Source: Neoarius graeffei (taxonomy: Eukaryota; Chordata; Actinopteri; Siluriformes; Ariidae). Taken from it: a stretch of 64,000 bases of DNA. Under the pieces are notes generated by a model. The model saw only the letters and a program-made list of their open reading frames with translations. It was not told where the DNA came from and did not search any database. Both the position numbers and the translations under genes were made by a program. Of this stretch, positions 1 to 9,097 are shown piece after piece; the first letter of the stretch is position 1, and each line of letters begins with the position of its first letter. Where the stretch lies: NCBI RefSeq assembly GCF_027579695.1, contig NC_083586.1, positions 1,527,001 to 1,591,000 on the forward strand. The letters are read 5' to 3'.

Positions 1-95
1 GAAGGTTACACAATTCCGGATGATATAATACCAATGATATAATCAGTTAAAAATAAATAAATGGATGGTTTGAGAGGTCAATAAAAATATACACT
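1..95 (+). repeat. Paralogous copy of V-gene 3' flank
   Basis: This stretch aligns by eye with 13402-13440 plus 13829-13884, the DNA just downstream of the V segment RSS. Shared words include the ATTCC..GATGATATAAT block, AATGATATAAT, AAATAAATAAATG and GGTCAATAAAA. The downstream copy is split by a SINE; this one is not. It is most simply the 3' flank of another duplicated V-gene unit whose coding part would lie just left of the window. The last 10 bases (86-95) are also one copy of a target-site duplication. Confidence 0.65.
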
Positions 96-243
96 AGGGT
101 TATAACTTTTTGAACTTTTTTTCCAAAATCAAAGTCCTGCATCATGATTGGATGAACTTTTTGATATAATTGAAGAAACCAAACTCCATTTTCAACACTC
201 TTTTAAAAAAGTCCCCCCGAAACAAAAAAGTATTAAATACACA
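96..243 (+). repeat. Left terminal inverted repeat of the 1.3-kb transposon
   Basis: Its outer part matches the reverse complement of 6213-6342. Terminal word AGGGTTATAAC; inner anchor AAAAAAGTCCCCCC. Confidence 0.6.
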
Positions 244-354
244 TTACAGCCAATGATATGAAATCCGAAACCATGCTAAGTTATCACAAGGGCCATTACA
301 AGTCAATTTGACTGAAAATGGATCAATGATATGTTGTACTGCCATCATAATATA

Positions 355-443
355 CTGGAGTTTCAGTTTCTATTCTTGCTTTCACTTTATAAGCCATGTA
401 AATTTGGGGAAATCTGTCTCGTTTAGTAGTGATATATTGTAGC
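355..443 (+). repeat. Tandem repeat copy 1 (~100 bp), cut by LTR insertion
   Basis: It starts CTGGAGTTTCAGTTTC and contains TATAAGCCATGTA, GGGGAAATCTGT and GTGATATATTGTAG. The gypsy element inserted into this copy, and the remainder resumes at 5390. Confidence 0.6.
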
Positions 444-759
444 TGTGGCAGTGGGGGCGTGGTCAAGCACCGGTCTGTGACAGGAGGGCGGAGTCAGGGA
501 AGGTAAGTGGCAGAATCACTACACCTGATGGCAATTAACCTGTGTTTGTGTGTCTCCCCAGTGACCGAGCCCTATTTAAGGAGAGAGAGCGAGAGCAGAG
601 GGAGCTCTCTCCACAACCAGATGACTGGAATGTGTGTGCGTGCGTGTGTGGCTGAGAGAGAAAGATATTTCCACTGAAAAGTGAAAATAAAAGAGTTTTG
701 CGAACTCAGTCTCTGTCCTGCTGTCCTCTGTGCTCCACCCACACCTAGTGAACCTTACA
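444..759 (+). repeat. 5' LTR
   Basis: It runs from TGTGGCAG to CTTACA. A TATA-like CTATTTAAG lies near 570 and an AATAAA signal at 686-691, as expected for an LTR promoter and polyadenylation site. Confidence 0.92.
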
Positions 760-760
760 G

Positions 761-778
761 TGGTGCTGAAACCCGGGA
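761..778 (+). other. Primer binding site, tRNA-Phe type
   Basis: TGGTGCTGAAACCCGGGA begins one base after the LTR. It matches the complement of the 3' end of eukaryotic tRNA-Phe (CCA end included) with one mismatch at the seventh base. Confidence 0.7.
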
Positions 779-808
779 TTCAGAGTGGAGCACCAGCCGA
801 TCAGCCCC

Positions 809-1679
809 ATGGAGTCCTCCCCGTTCGCCGACCTGGTCCATGCCCTCGCCACGGCCCAGCAAAGCCAGCACCAGACGCTCGTCACCCTCCGCAAGGAACA
901 GGAGCGCCGCTTCGAAGCCCTGGTGCTGGCCCAGCAGGAAGACCGCGAGGCGTTCCGGCACCTCCTCACGTCGGTGGGGTCCACCAGCGCTCCGGCCAAG
1001 GGGCCCGTCTCCCCTCACCGTTACCAAGATGGGTCCGCAGGACGACCCTGAGGCTTTCATCACGCTATTCGAACAAGTCGCAGAAGCCTCGGGGTGGCCG
1101 ATGGAGCAGTGCGTGGCGCCCCTTCTCCCCCTCCTAACGGGAGAGGCGCAGCTGGCTGCGCTACAGCTCCCTGCTGACCGCCGGCTGGCCTACGTGGACC
1201 TCTGCCGGGCTGTCCTCCAGCGTGTGGGGCACACGCCAGAGCAACAGCGCCAGCACTTCCGCGCTTTGCGCTTGGAGGAAGTTGGCCGGCCGTTCGCGTT
1301 TGGCCAGCAGCTCCGGGACGCCTGCTGGCGGTGGTTGAGGGCCGACAACCGCAACGCCGAGGGGATCATCGACCAGGTGGTGCTGGAACAATTCGTCGCT
1401 CACTTACCAGCAGGAACCGCGGAGTGGGTCCGGTGCCACCGCCCGGCGTCGCTGGATCAGGCAGTCGAGCTGGCGGAGGATCATTTGGCAGCTGTTCTGG
1501 CGGCAGGACAGCAGACAGCGTCTTCTCTTCTCTCCTCTTCTCTCTCCCCCTTCTTCTGTGTCTCGTCCTCGCCCCATTCCCCCACCGCGGAGACGGGGGC
1601 CGGCTCCACCCCAGCCGACCCGCCGCACCCGCGGTGCCCTCCCGTTTCTCCCTTCTGTGTCTGTCTCTCCCCCACCTGA
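809..1679 (+). pseudogene. gag: gag: N-terminal region and SCAN-like capsid, frameshifted
   Basis: This is the structural protein of the gypsy element. The reading begins at the ATG at 809 (MESSPFADLV), runs to a stop at 1049-1051, and continues in another frame from about 1010-1030, so there is one frameshift. The second part (to 1679) has the SCAN signature: a HFRALRLEEVGRPF-like helix, then CWRWLRADN, then VVLEQFVAHLP and W near 1425. The SCAN domain of vertebrate zinc-finger proteins is known to derive from Gmr1-like capsid. A further frameshift between about 1500 and 1600 separates it from the nucleocapsid knuckle, which lies in a third frame. It is not expected to give a functional capsid. 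Confidence 0.85.
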
Positions 1680-1680
1680 G

Positions 1681-2220
1681 GTGAGTGAGCCCCAGAACAC
1701 CGGTGCAGAGGGAAAGCCCGGGCCGGTTTGCTGGTGCTGCGGGGAGCCGGGCCATCTTCAACAGCAGTGCACGGCAATGGAAGTGGGCTCGGTGATTCGG
1801 ATCCCCGACGCGCCAGAGGCCGCCCTCGATCGGGCCAGAGCATATCGCATACCAGTGAGTGTCCAAGGGGCTACATATCAGGCGTTGGTGGATTCTGGTT
1901 GTAATCAGACCTCAATTCGCCAAAGCCTGGTTCAAAACGAGACATTGGGGGGAGCACAGGGGGTGAAGGTGTTGTGTGTGCACGGGGATGTTCACAGCTA
2001 CCCTTTGGTGTCGGTCCACATTTTTTTCAGAGGGGAAAAAGCCATAGTGAAGGCGGCGGTTAATCCTCGCCTTACCCACTCTTTAATTTTGGGGACTGAT
2101 TGGCCGGGATTTCGGGATTTAATGACACATTTAGTAAAGAGTGGGTCCTGCCATTTGACAGGGGGAGGTCCCGGTGTCACTTTGGCGGGAGCAGCTGTCA
2201 CAGAGCCGTCTACGTCATCT
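1681..2220 (+). pseudogene. pol: Nucleocapsid zinc knuckle and retropepsin-like protease
   Basis: The CCHC knuckle (CX2CX4HX4C) is at 1729-1770 and would bind RNA. It is followed in the same frame by an aspartic protease core with DSG at 1891-1899 (context ALVDSGCNQTS) and a downstream LILGTDW segment, the second flap/ILG motif of retropepsins. This frame stays open from 1558 to 2859, so knuckle, protease and the first half of integrase are joined. Fusion of knuckle and protease in one frame fits gypsy elements read as a gag-pol polyprotein. The catalytic residues are intact, but the surrounding element is broken. Confidence 0.85.
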
Positions 2221-2269
2221 CCGCATCAGAGTGAGGAGCCGCCGGCTCCTCCTCTCTCTATTGGGGAAT

Positions 2270-3540
2270 CCCTCGCAGATTTCCCATTAGAACAGTCGCG
2301 AGACGAGACTCTGTGGCATGCGTTTGGCCAAGTGAGAGTAATCGATGGTCAAATGCTCCCGCCAAATGCCACCATGTCCTTCCCCTACTTCGCAATTATG
2401 AAGGATAGGTTATACCGAGTGACGCAGGACACTCAAACTAAAGAGCGAGTCATGCAGCTTTTAATTGCGAAGAGCTGCCGGGAATTGGTATTCCAGGCGG
2501 CTCACTTTAATCCCATGGCTGGACACTTAGGGCAGGATAAAACACTAGCCCGAATAATGGCCCGGTTCTATTGGCCGGGGATTCGCGGAGATGTCCGTAG
2601 GTGGTGTACAGCATGCCGCGAATGCCAGTTAGTAAATCCAGCGGCCATTCCAAAAGTGCCTTTGTGCCCTCTACCGTTAATCGAGACCCCATTCGAAAGA
2701 ATTGGGATGGATCTCGTCGGCCCATTAGATCGGTCAACACGAGGGTACTGCTTTATATTAGTTCTGGTGGACTATGCAACGCGATACCCAGAAGCAGTGC
2801 CTCTTCGCAATATCTCAGCATGCAGTATTGCGGAGGCGCTCTTCCGCATTATCTCCTGAGTTGGAATCCCGAAAGAGATTCTGACTGACCAAGGCACCTC
2901 GTTTATGTCACGTACACTGAACGAACTGTATGGGTTATTGGGTATTAAGCCGATCCGCACCAGCGTGTATCACCCACAAACAGACGGTTTAGTTGAACAG
3001 TTCAACCGCACCCTCAAGAACATAATTAAAAAATTCGTAAGTGAGGACGCACGTAATTGGGATAAATGGCTCGAACCCTTGCTCTTTGCAGTGCGAGAGG
3101 TCCCCCAAGCCTCCACGGGGTTCTCCCTGTTCGAATTGTTATACGGGCGTAAGCCGCGCGGCATTCTAGACGTGCTGCCGGAAAATTGGGAGGAGGGACC
3201 TTCACCAAGTAAAAACGAAATCTAATACGTTATTGACCTGCACACAAAACTCCACACGCTCACGCACCTAACTCAGGAGAATTTGCGGCAGGCCCAAGAA
3301 CGACAAGCCCGCCTGTACGACAAGGGTACGTGCCTTAGGGAGTTCGCACCAGGAGCGAAAGTGCTCATACTGTTGCCCACATTGAGCTCCAAATTAGTCG
3401 CCAAGTGGCAAGGACCCTTTGAGGTCACGCGGCAAGTCGGGGACGTTGACTATGAGGTGAGGTTAACGGATAGGGGCGGGGCGCTACAGATTTACCACCT
3501 CAACCTACTCAAACTCTGGAACAAGGAGGTCCCTGTGGCG
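2270..3540 (+). pseudogene. pol: Integrase, placed upstream of reverse transcriptase, two in-frame stops
   Basis: The zinc-binding H..H..C..C region lies at about 2500-2630 (HFNPMAGH, then CTACREC). The DDE core follows: GMDLVGPL near 2705, TDQGTSF near 2885 and DGLVEQFNRT near 2984. A C-terminal GPFEV-type barrel follows near 3410. The reading stays in one frame but is broken by TGA at 2857-2859 and TAA at 3223-3225. No chromodomain is evident. Its position before the reverse transcriptase is the key oddity and places the element in the Gmr1-like lineage rather than canonical Ty3/gypsy. Confidence 0.87.
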
Positions 3541-3609
3541 TTGGTGTCGGTGGTTCCGGAGAAGGTGGACCTGGGGCCAGAGGTGCAAAAGGGAACATTG
3601 GCATCGCGT

Positions 3610-4616
3610 ACCTCTCCGGTCCCCTGTGGAGACCACTTCTCCCCGACCCAACTCACGGAGGTTGCCCAGTTGCAGACCGAGTTTTCGGACGTGTTCTCGC
3701 CCCTGCCCGGCCGCACTGACCTCATAGAGCACCACATTGAGACGCCCCTGGGGGTGGTAGTGCATAGCCACCCTTACAGGTTACCTGAGCACAAGAAAAA
3801 AGTGGTTCGGGAAGAACTCGAGGCCATGCTCGAAATGGGCATCGTCGAGGAGTCCCACAGTGACTGGAGCAGCCCGGTGGTCTTGGTACCCAAGGCCGAC
3901 GGGTTGGTCCGGTTCTGTGTGGACTATAGAAAAGTCAACGCGGTGTCTAAATTTGATGCGTACCCAATGCCTCGTATTGATGAGTTGCTCGATCGGCTAG
4001 GCACGGCTTGTTTTTACTCGACGCTGGATTTAACAAAGGGTTATTGGCAGATCCCCTTGACTCCATTATCCCGGGAAAAAATGGTCTTTTCCACACCGTT
4101 CGGCTTGCACCAATTCGTCACACTTCCGTTTGGGCTCTGTGGGGTGCCTGCTACGTTTCAGCGGCTGATGGACAGGGTCCTCCGACCCCACACCACCTAT
4201 GCAGCCGCATACCTCGACGATATCATGATTTATAGTAATGACTGGCAGCAGCACTTACAACACCTGAGGGCCGTCCTTAAGTCGCTGAGGCGAGCGGGTC
4301 TCACAGCCAACCCAAAGAAGTGTGTGATTGGGCGGGTGGAAGTACGGTATCTGGGCTTCCACGTGGGCAATGGGCAGGTGCGTCCACAAATTAACAAGAC
4401 AGCAGCAATTGCAGCCTGCCGGAGGCCCAAGACCAAAAAGGGGGTGAGACAGTTCCTGGGGCTGGCTGGCTACTACCGTAGGTTTATACCTAATTATTCG
4501 GACATCACCAGCCCACTGACTGATCTCACTAAAAAGGGGGCACCACATCCGGTCCAGTGGACGGAGCAATGCCAGCGGGCTTTCTCTGAGGTAAAGGCTG
4601 TACTGTGTGGGGGGGG
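3610..4616 (+). pseudogene. pol: Reverse transcriptase domain
   Basis: Continuous with the integrase C-terminus in frame 1. Motifs in order: WSSPVVLVPKADG (about 3865), VRFCVDYRKVNAVS, YSTLDLTKGYWQIPL (about 4015), FGLHQFVTLPFGL and the catalytic YLDD at 4210-4221, then a GLAGYYRRFIPNYS connection. It would copy element RNA to cDNA in virus-like particles. A run of eight G at 4609-4616 breaks the frame. RNase H continues in a different frame immediately after, so this homopolymer is where a base was gained or lost. Confidence 0.92.
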
Positions 4617-5020
4617 CCACTATTACACTCCCCTGACTTTTCTCTCCCTTTTATGTTGCAGACCGATGCGTCGGACAGAGGGCTGGGGGCGGCTTTGTCC
4701 CAGGAGGTGGAGGGGGAGGACCGCCCCGTCCTGTACATTAGCAGGAAGCTGTCAGTGCATGAGGGGCGCTACAGCACTATCGAGAAAGAGTGTCTGGCGA
4801 TTAAGTGGGCGGTCCTCGCCCTCCGCTACTACCTGCTGGGGCGCCCTTTCACCCTCTGTTCGGACCATGCACCCCTCCAGTGGCTCCACCGCATGAAGGA
4901 TGCCAACGTGCGGATCACCCGTTGGTATCTGGCACTCCAACCCTTCAATTTTAAGGTGGTCCACAGGCCGGGGCGCAGATGGTCGTGGCGGACTTCCTCT
5001 CCCGTCAAGGGGGGGGGAGT
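4617..5020 (+). pseudogene. pol: RNase H domain, two frame breaks
   Basis: It reads in frame 3 after the G-run slip: LQTDASDRGLGAALSQ (first catalytic Asp), then YSTIEKECLAIKWAV (catalytic Glu), then LCSDHAPLQWL (Asp). It degrades the RNA strand of the hybrid. The frame is lost again around 4970-4975, where the conserved tail (VVADFLSR) resumes one frame away. Just after it come short G-rich runs and the 3' LTR. Confidence 0.85.
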
Positions 5021-5054
5021 CGGCTGCAGGCCGGATGGCCGCCCGGCCTGAGTC

Positions 5055-5068
5055 GGGCGGTGGGGGTA
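5055..5068 (+). other. Polypurine tract
   Basis: A G-rich run (GGGCGGTGGGGGTA) lies directly against the 3' LTR, where plus-strand priming occurs in LTR elements. It is not a perfect purine run. Confidence 0.5.
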
Positions 5069-5384
5069 TGTGGCAGTGGGGGCGTGGTCAAGCGCCGGTC
5101 TGTGACAGGAGGGCGGAGTCAGGGAAGGTAAGTGGCAGAATCACTACACCTGACGGCAATTAACCTGTGTTTGTGTGTCTTCCCAGTGACTGCGCCCTAT
5201 TTAAGGAGAGAGAGCGAGAGCAGAGGGAGCTCTCTCCACAACCAGATGACTGGAATGTGTGTGCGTGCGTGTGTGGCTGAGAGAGAAAGATATTTCCACT
5301 GAAAAGTGAAAATAAAAGAGCTTTGCGAACTCAGTCTCTGTCCTGCCGTCCTCTGTGCTCCACCCACACCTAGTGAAGCTTACA
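5069..5384 (+). repeat. 3' LTR
   Basis: Same length as the 5' LTR (316 bp), about eight substitutions apart. It ends CTTACA before the GTAGC duplication. Confidence 0.92.
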
Positions 5385-5389
5385 GTAGC

Positions 5390-5585
5390 CTACAGCTTTC
5401 CCAGAATCCTGGAGTTTCAGTTTTCACTGTATAAGCCATGTAGAGTTGGGGAAATCTGTTTTGTTCAACTAGTGATATGTTGTAGGCCTAAAGCCATCCC
5501 AGAGTTCTGGAGTTTCAGTTTCTGTTCTCACTTTCATACATGCACTACCATGTCGAATTGGTGAAGTTTGTGTTGTTCAAGCTGT
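5390..5585 (+). repeat. Tandem repeat copies 2 and 3 (~98-bp period)
   Basis: CTGGAGTTTCAGTTT recurs at 5409 and 5507, a period of 98. Each copy holds variants of the CCATGTNNAATTGG and TTGTTCAA blocks found in 355-443. This is a degenerate internal minisatellite of the DNA transposon. Confidence 0.6.
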
Positions 5586-5669
5586 TCCATAGTGAATGGT
5601 TGGCTCAGAATGTCACACAGAAAGAGTTACAGCGAAGTTGAGAGGAACAAGAAGATTTGAAAAAAGAAT

Positions 5670-6044
5670 GTGATTGACTTCAAGAAATCCACGATGGTGA
5701 GAGGGCCTATCCCATTAGTGCAAACCCCATTAATGGACAGAACAAGAATGCCACTAAAGAGAGACATAATTGGCTGCTTTAAACACATGGCACCAGACAT
5801 CAAAGGCCGGAAAGATAGACTGAAGAAAATTTCCAAGGAGGTGAAGCTTTTGTGGACTGAACAACTGAACTTTCCAATAATCTCTGATCAAGCAGTAAGT
5901 GCAAAGTTGGAGAAAGTGGTGCAAGTGTTTGATGAATGCACCAGACGGGGAGATTATGGATGTTTAGATGATGTATTTGATGTCACAAAGTTGGATGGGG
6001 AATTGCTGAATGCTGAGGACAAAGAACTGTACAAGGTACAACAG
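5670..6044 (+). pseudogene. Unknown helical-domain exon inside the inverted-repeat transposon
   Basis: The frame from 5670 is open for 194 codons, but a strong splice donor (CAG|GTGAGT at 6042-6050) suggests the exon ends at 6044. The readable part is charged and helix-like: DII at residues 32-34, a KGRKDRLKK cluster, LLW at 58-60, then FPIIS and a KLEKV helix, ending in an acidic FDVTKLDGE segment. I do not recognise the family. It resembles in pattern the protein at 16609-16941, which also sits inside an inverted-repeat element. It may be element-encoded or captured. The true start is uncertain; ATGs at 5670 and 5694 are possible. Listed as a pseudogene because no acceptor, second exon or transposase is visible. 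Confidence 0.4.
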
Positions 6045-6212
6045 GTGAGTAGGGGACAATTGGGCTACTCCACTAGAAAATGCGCTGACATTAAAACGAT
6101 ACATCCATCCAAAAGACTGAAAGCCAGCACACCTGCTAGCATGTCAGCTCCTTCATTTGACGCTGTGCAGGAGACTGCAGGTATTATTCTGGTTGTTGGT
6201 AGGCTTTATAAA

Positions 6213-6342
6213 AACTTCATTTTGAGTCCGGGGGGACTTTTTTCAAAAATATGACCAAATGAAGGTCAATTCCTTTCATTACTAGCAAAAGTTCATCAAA
6301 ATATGATACAGGGTATAGAGGTTGTAAAAAAGTTATAACCCT
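6213..6342 (-). repeat. Right terminal inverted repeat of the 1.3-kb transposon
   Basis: Inverse partner of 96-243. It ends GTTATAACCCT and is followed by the AATATACACT target duplication. Confidence 0.6.
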
Positions 6343-6348
6343 AATATA

Positions 6349-6520
6349 CACTCACTTGCCAGTGTAATCGGAACTTGTTCTTGATTTGACGATTCCTGTT
6401 CTTGGCTGCAGGAGTGGAACCCAATGTGGTCTTCTGCTGTTGATTGCTGAGCTGCTTTTCTGCTCACCGTGGTTGTAAAGAGTTGCTATGAGTTGCTATA
6501 TCCTTGCTAAAAGCACTAAA
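6349..6520 (-). mobile_element. Tc1-like transposon relic
   Basis: The word CACTCACTTGCCAGTGTAAT after TATA resembles the terminal repeat of a common fish Tc1 family. Downstream, the reverse strand carries a piece of its transposase region (GTGAGCAGAAAAG.., GGGTTCCACTCCTG..GCCAAGAACAGG). The two parts are fused by internal deletion and the copy is very short. The inverted-repeat transposon 96-6342 apparently inserted at this element's left tip. Confidence 0.55.
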
Positions 6521-8450
6521 CAAGTTTTCAATAAATTCATATACATCCCACTTTCTAAAGTCAAGATCCTGCAGAGTCTGAATTTTACAATGATATTTGT
6601 GTGTTAGCTTTTTGTAATCCACAGTGCTTTTACACAGTGAGGTGTGTTTTAGTGAAATGAAGTCATTATTGAGAATTTCTGATATATATTGGCCTGGTGG
6701 ATACACAAGTACAAATAGGAACAGCTATTACACATAATATAAAATTATACCTTTTATATATTTCCTTAAAAATGAGAAAATTGTCATGCTTGTGTGCAAT
6801 TTACTTTCAATGTTTCCTCTTTTTATAATAAACTGTTTATTTGTGAATTATTCTTAAATGCTTCAATATGTCTCAAGGCTTGTAAAAATACTTCTGCGAA
6901 CAAAGACTAAACAATGGGAGAAAAATCTTTCAGCAACATTGGTAACAGCCGAACATTGGCACCAGTTACCAGTTCTGTTCATACGAACTTTCATTTCTGA
7001 GAGGATCCATAAGCAAAACTCTTCTTTAACATAATGAGAGCATGAAAACTGATTGCATCATTGTCTTGATTCTTGGATTTTAAGTCATCCTTTTAATGTA
7101 CTACTTATATTTAATGAAAGTTTTTCAATGAAAAAATACTGTTTCACAAAAATGTTCAGTGATTCCTTGATGACTTCTGTTGAACGCGAGTTTGGATATT
7201 TGGGGTTTATATGCTTTTTTTCAGGGTTTTTTTTCATAATCTTTTTTTTATTATACCAACACAAAAGCTATACACTACAACAAAACAAAGACAAGAGACA
7301 AAGACAACAGTGCACAAACAATGAACACAAGATGTGCAATGAACCAAATGAATAGGTAGATTTTCAAAAGTACAAATTAAATCCTTAAGTGATTTATACA
7401 GTATCAGTGATTTGTATCAGGTTTTTTTTCTATTACAATTTTCTACACTGCAGAACAATACTGGAGACACCAAAACTTTGAAAAAAACATATGGAACACA
7501 CACAGAACTATGTGACATACAGTACAAAAAAGTTAAAAAAAAATTCCCACAGGAGTGACAGACTGCAGAAGAAACAAGGGGAAACAAAAATTAGAACAAC
7601 AGGGACAATAGAAAGAAAAGAGCAATGACAAAACCTACACAACACCTACACAACAATCGCAATACAAAAGAACAGTAAAAGATTGTGCAAAAACCCCATC
7701 ATCCCACCAGCCACCAGCAAAGCAGGCAGGGGCCCGATACAGACACAGCAACCACCGATGGGCCACATCACCGCCTCCAGGACCCCAGACAGACCAAACA
7801 CAGGGCAGCAAACGGGAGAGTAGAGCCGACACCAGTGTGCAGCTTTGTCCTCGAACTGCACTGCAACGACCTCATGCCATCTCTCCTGCACATCTAACAT
7901 TGTGTGTGTGAGAGAGAGAGACAAAGATTTTGATCATATAATCAAAATCTCCCTATTCTTTATTCAGTTTTTTATTTCACAATCTATTTTATACACTACA
8001 CACAGATCAAAACCTCTCTCTCTCTGTGTGTGTGTGTGTGTGTGTGTGTGCACTTATAAGGGAGATCATTATCCACTTGACACTGTGGATAACAGTTGAA
8101 ATAATCAAGACTGCATGATTGGGGGGTAACAGTGAAATGAGCGAGCACAGAGAACACATTTACCTCATTATTTAGCTTATTATTTGCTCATTCTTTCATG
8201 TGAACATTTGTTCATTTAATTAAAAACATGCTTGGAATAAAACAAATTGCCAACAACATAAAAGAGTTTCATTAATCAATTAGCACATTAGATATGTAAT
8301 GCTTCCAGATGATACTATCTATTATTTTAAACACTTTATATTTCATTAGATTTTGGTTCAAAAGGAACACCATGTGACCTTACCGACTGGATTTAGCAAC
8401 TACCATTGTTTATATCGGCAATGTGACTGCTCAGCTGGTGGCATGCTCTT
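6521..8450. other. AT-rich DNA, no gene recognised
   Basis: Open frames are short and show no conserved motif. The 80-codon reverse frame 6464-6706 runs into the Tc1 relic and I do not recognise it. 7240-7420 and 7640-7890 have skewed A/C-rich composition like repeat UTR sequence, unidentified. A dinucleotide tract lies at 8014-8050. Confidence 0.5.
8014..8050. repeat. (CT)n(GT)n microsatellite
   Basis: CT repeats to 8024, then GT repeats to 8050. Confidence 0.95.
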
Positions 8451-8523
8451 GCTGAAATAGCTCAGTAGGGAGAGCGTTAGACTGAAGATCTAAAGGTCCC
8501 TGGTTTAATCCTGGGTTTTGGCA
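8451..8523 (+). tRNA. tRNA-Phe (GAA), probably decayed
   Basis: A 73-nt cloverleaf. The D arm TAGCTCAGTAGGGAGAGC, the anticodon arm with GAA and the variable loop match eukaryotic tRNA-Phe almost base for base. The acceptor stem pairs (with G.T at two steps). The T loop reads TTTAATC instead of TTCGATC, so the near-invariant C of box B is lost. No CCA or clear T-run terminator follows (T-runs start only near 8575). The gene identity is sure; activity is doubtful. Confidence 0.75.
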
Positions 8524-8636
8524 CTGAGGAGCATGGTGTGTGTTCATCTAAACCTTTAACCAAGTTCTTCTTTGATTTTTTGCCAGGTCGCTGTCAGTAT
8601 ATGCCAGTAATTTGGTGGTGAAAGCAATCTGACCTC

Positions 8637-8708
8637 TGTTCCATGATGTAATAGTTAGCACTGTGGACTTTGATTCCAGTGATCTGAGTTCAAATCTCTG
8701 TAGAGCTT
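8637..8708 (+). pseudogene. tRNA-Gln (TTG) pseudogene
   Basis: A 72-nt match to tRNA-Gln: TTCCATGATGTAATAGTTAGCAC D-arm region, anticodon arm with TTG, and an intact GAGTTCAAATCTC T arm. The acceptor stem is damaged (TGTTCCA against TAGAGCT, with a first-pair and a sixth-pair mismatch). It lies 113 bases after the tRNA-Phe copy in the same direction, like a fragment of a fish tRNA cluster. Confidence 0.65.
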
Positions 8709-9097
8709 TTGTTTGCAGATTGTCTCAACTACAGGGTCCTTTTGGTCAAGCAAGCTGTCATGTCCCAAACCCTTTGTTTCCGTTAAAGTGCTAGTCTTAC
8801 GAAAATTACATTACCACTGGAAATTATACCTTATAATACTAGACATGTTAAATAGTTTACTGTCTAAATTGTATTTTAATATGAGACTGGGAACACGTTC
8901 TGTTTAGTTGGTAAAGTTTGGCTCTTTGAGTCTGCCATTACACGAACGCGTTCCTGGTAAGTTACTGTTCATTCAAAGAAGTGAAGTCATATGCAAAATG
9001 CTTGAAAGTTCGTGGCATTTCTGGCTTCGTCTGCTTTGCAAAGTGTAGCACATTTTAAACTTTTTTTTAAATTCCGCAACAAAACTAAAACCAAAGC
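8709..9097. other. No feature recognised
   Basis: No motif or open frame of note, apart from a weak D-arm-like word near 8905 that does not fold further. Confidence 0.5.

Larger units (their letters stand above)
444..5384 (+). mobile_element. Gmr1-like Ty3/gypsy LTR retrotransposon, decayed
   Basis: Two 316-bp LTRs (444-759, 5069-5384) differ at about eight positions by my count. They are flanked by the 5-bp duplication GTAGC (439-443, 5385-5389). Between them lie a tRNA-Phe-type primer site, a gag with a SCAN-like capsid region, a CCHC knuckle, protease, integrase, reverse transcriptase and RNase H, in that order. Integrase before reverse transcriptase is unusual for Ty3/gypsy and diagnostic of the Gmr1-like group. 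Several frameshifts and two in-frame stops make it non-autonomous. The close LTRs imply a fairly recent insertion. Confidence 0.93.
96..6342. mobile_element. Inverted-repeat DNA transposon with 10-bp TSD, split by a gypsy element
   Basis: The left end begins AGGGTTATAACTTTTT and the right end is its inverse. The similarity continues imperfectly inward for about 130-150 bases to an AAAAAAGTCCCCCC block at 205-217, mirrored at 6229-6240. The 10-base word AATATACACT flanks both ends (86-95 and 6343-6352). Without the LTR element and its TSD the transposon is about 1.3 kb. It carries a ~100-bp tandem repeat and one recognisable exon (5670-6044). Long TIRs and a 9-10-bp duplication suit the Mutator-like group, but no transposase is visible, so the superfamily is inference. 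Confidence 0.6.

Noticed and set aside
681-1679. 332-codon frame starting at 681 as a gag start
   Set aside because: Its first part lies in the LTR and primer site. The capsid-coding part starts only around 1010; upstream gag reads in another frame from 809.
6464-6706. 80-codon reverse frame
   Set aside because: It overlaps the Tc1 relic at its end and has no recognised motif.
7635-7924. Reverse frames of 65 and 92 codons
   Set aside because: Overlapping frames in compositionally skewed DNA, without motif or splice context.
8900-8960. A third tRNA-like word (TTTAGTTGGTAAAG)
   Set aside because: Only a D-arm resemblance; no acceptor or T arm pairs.
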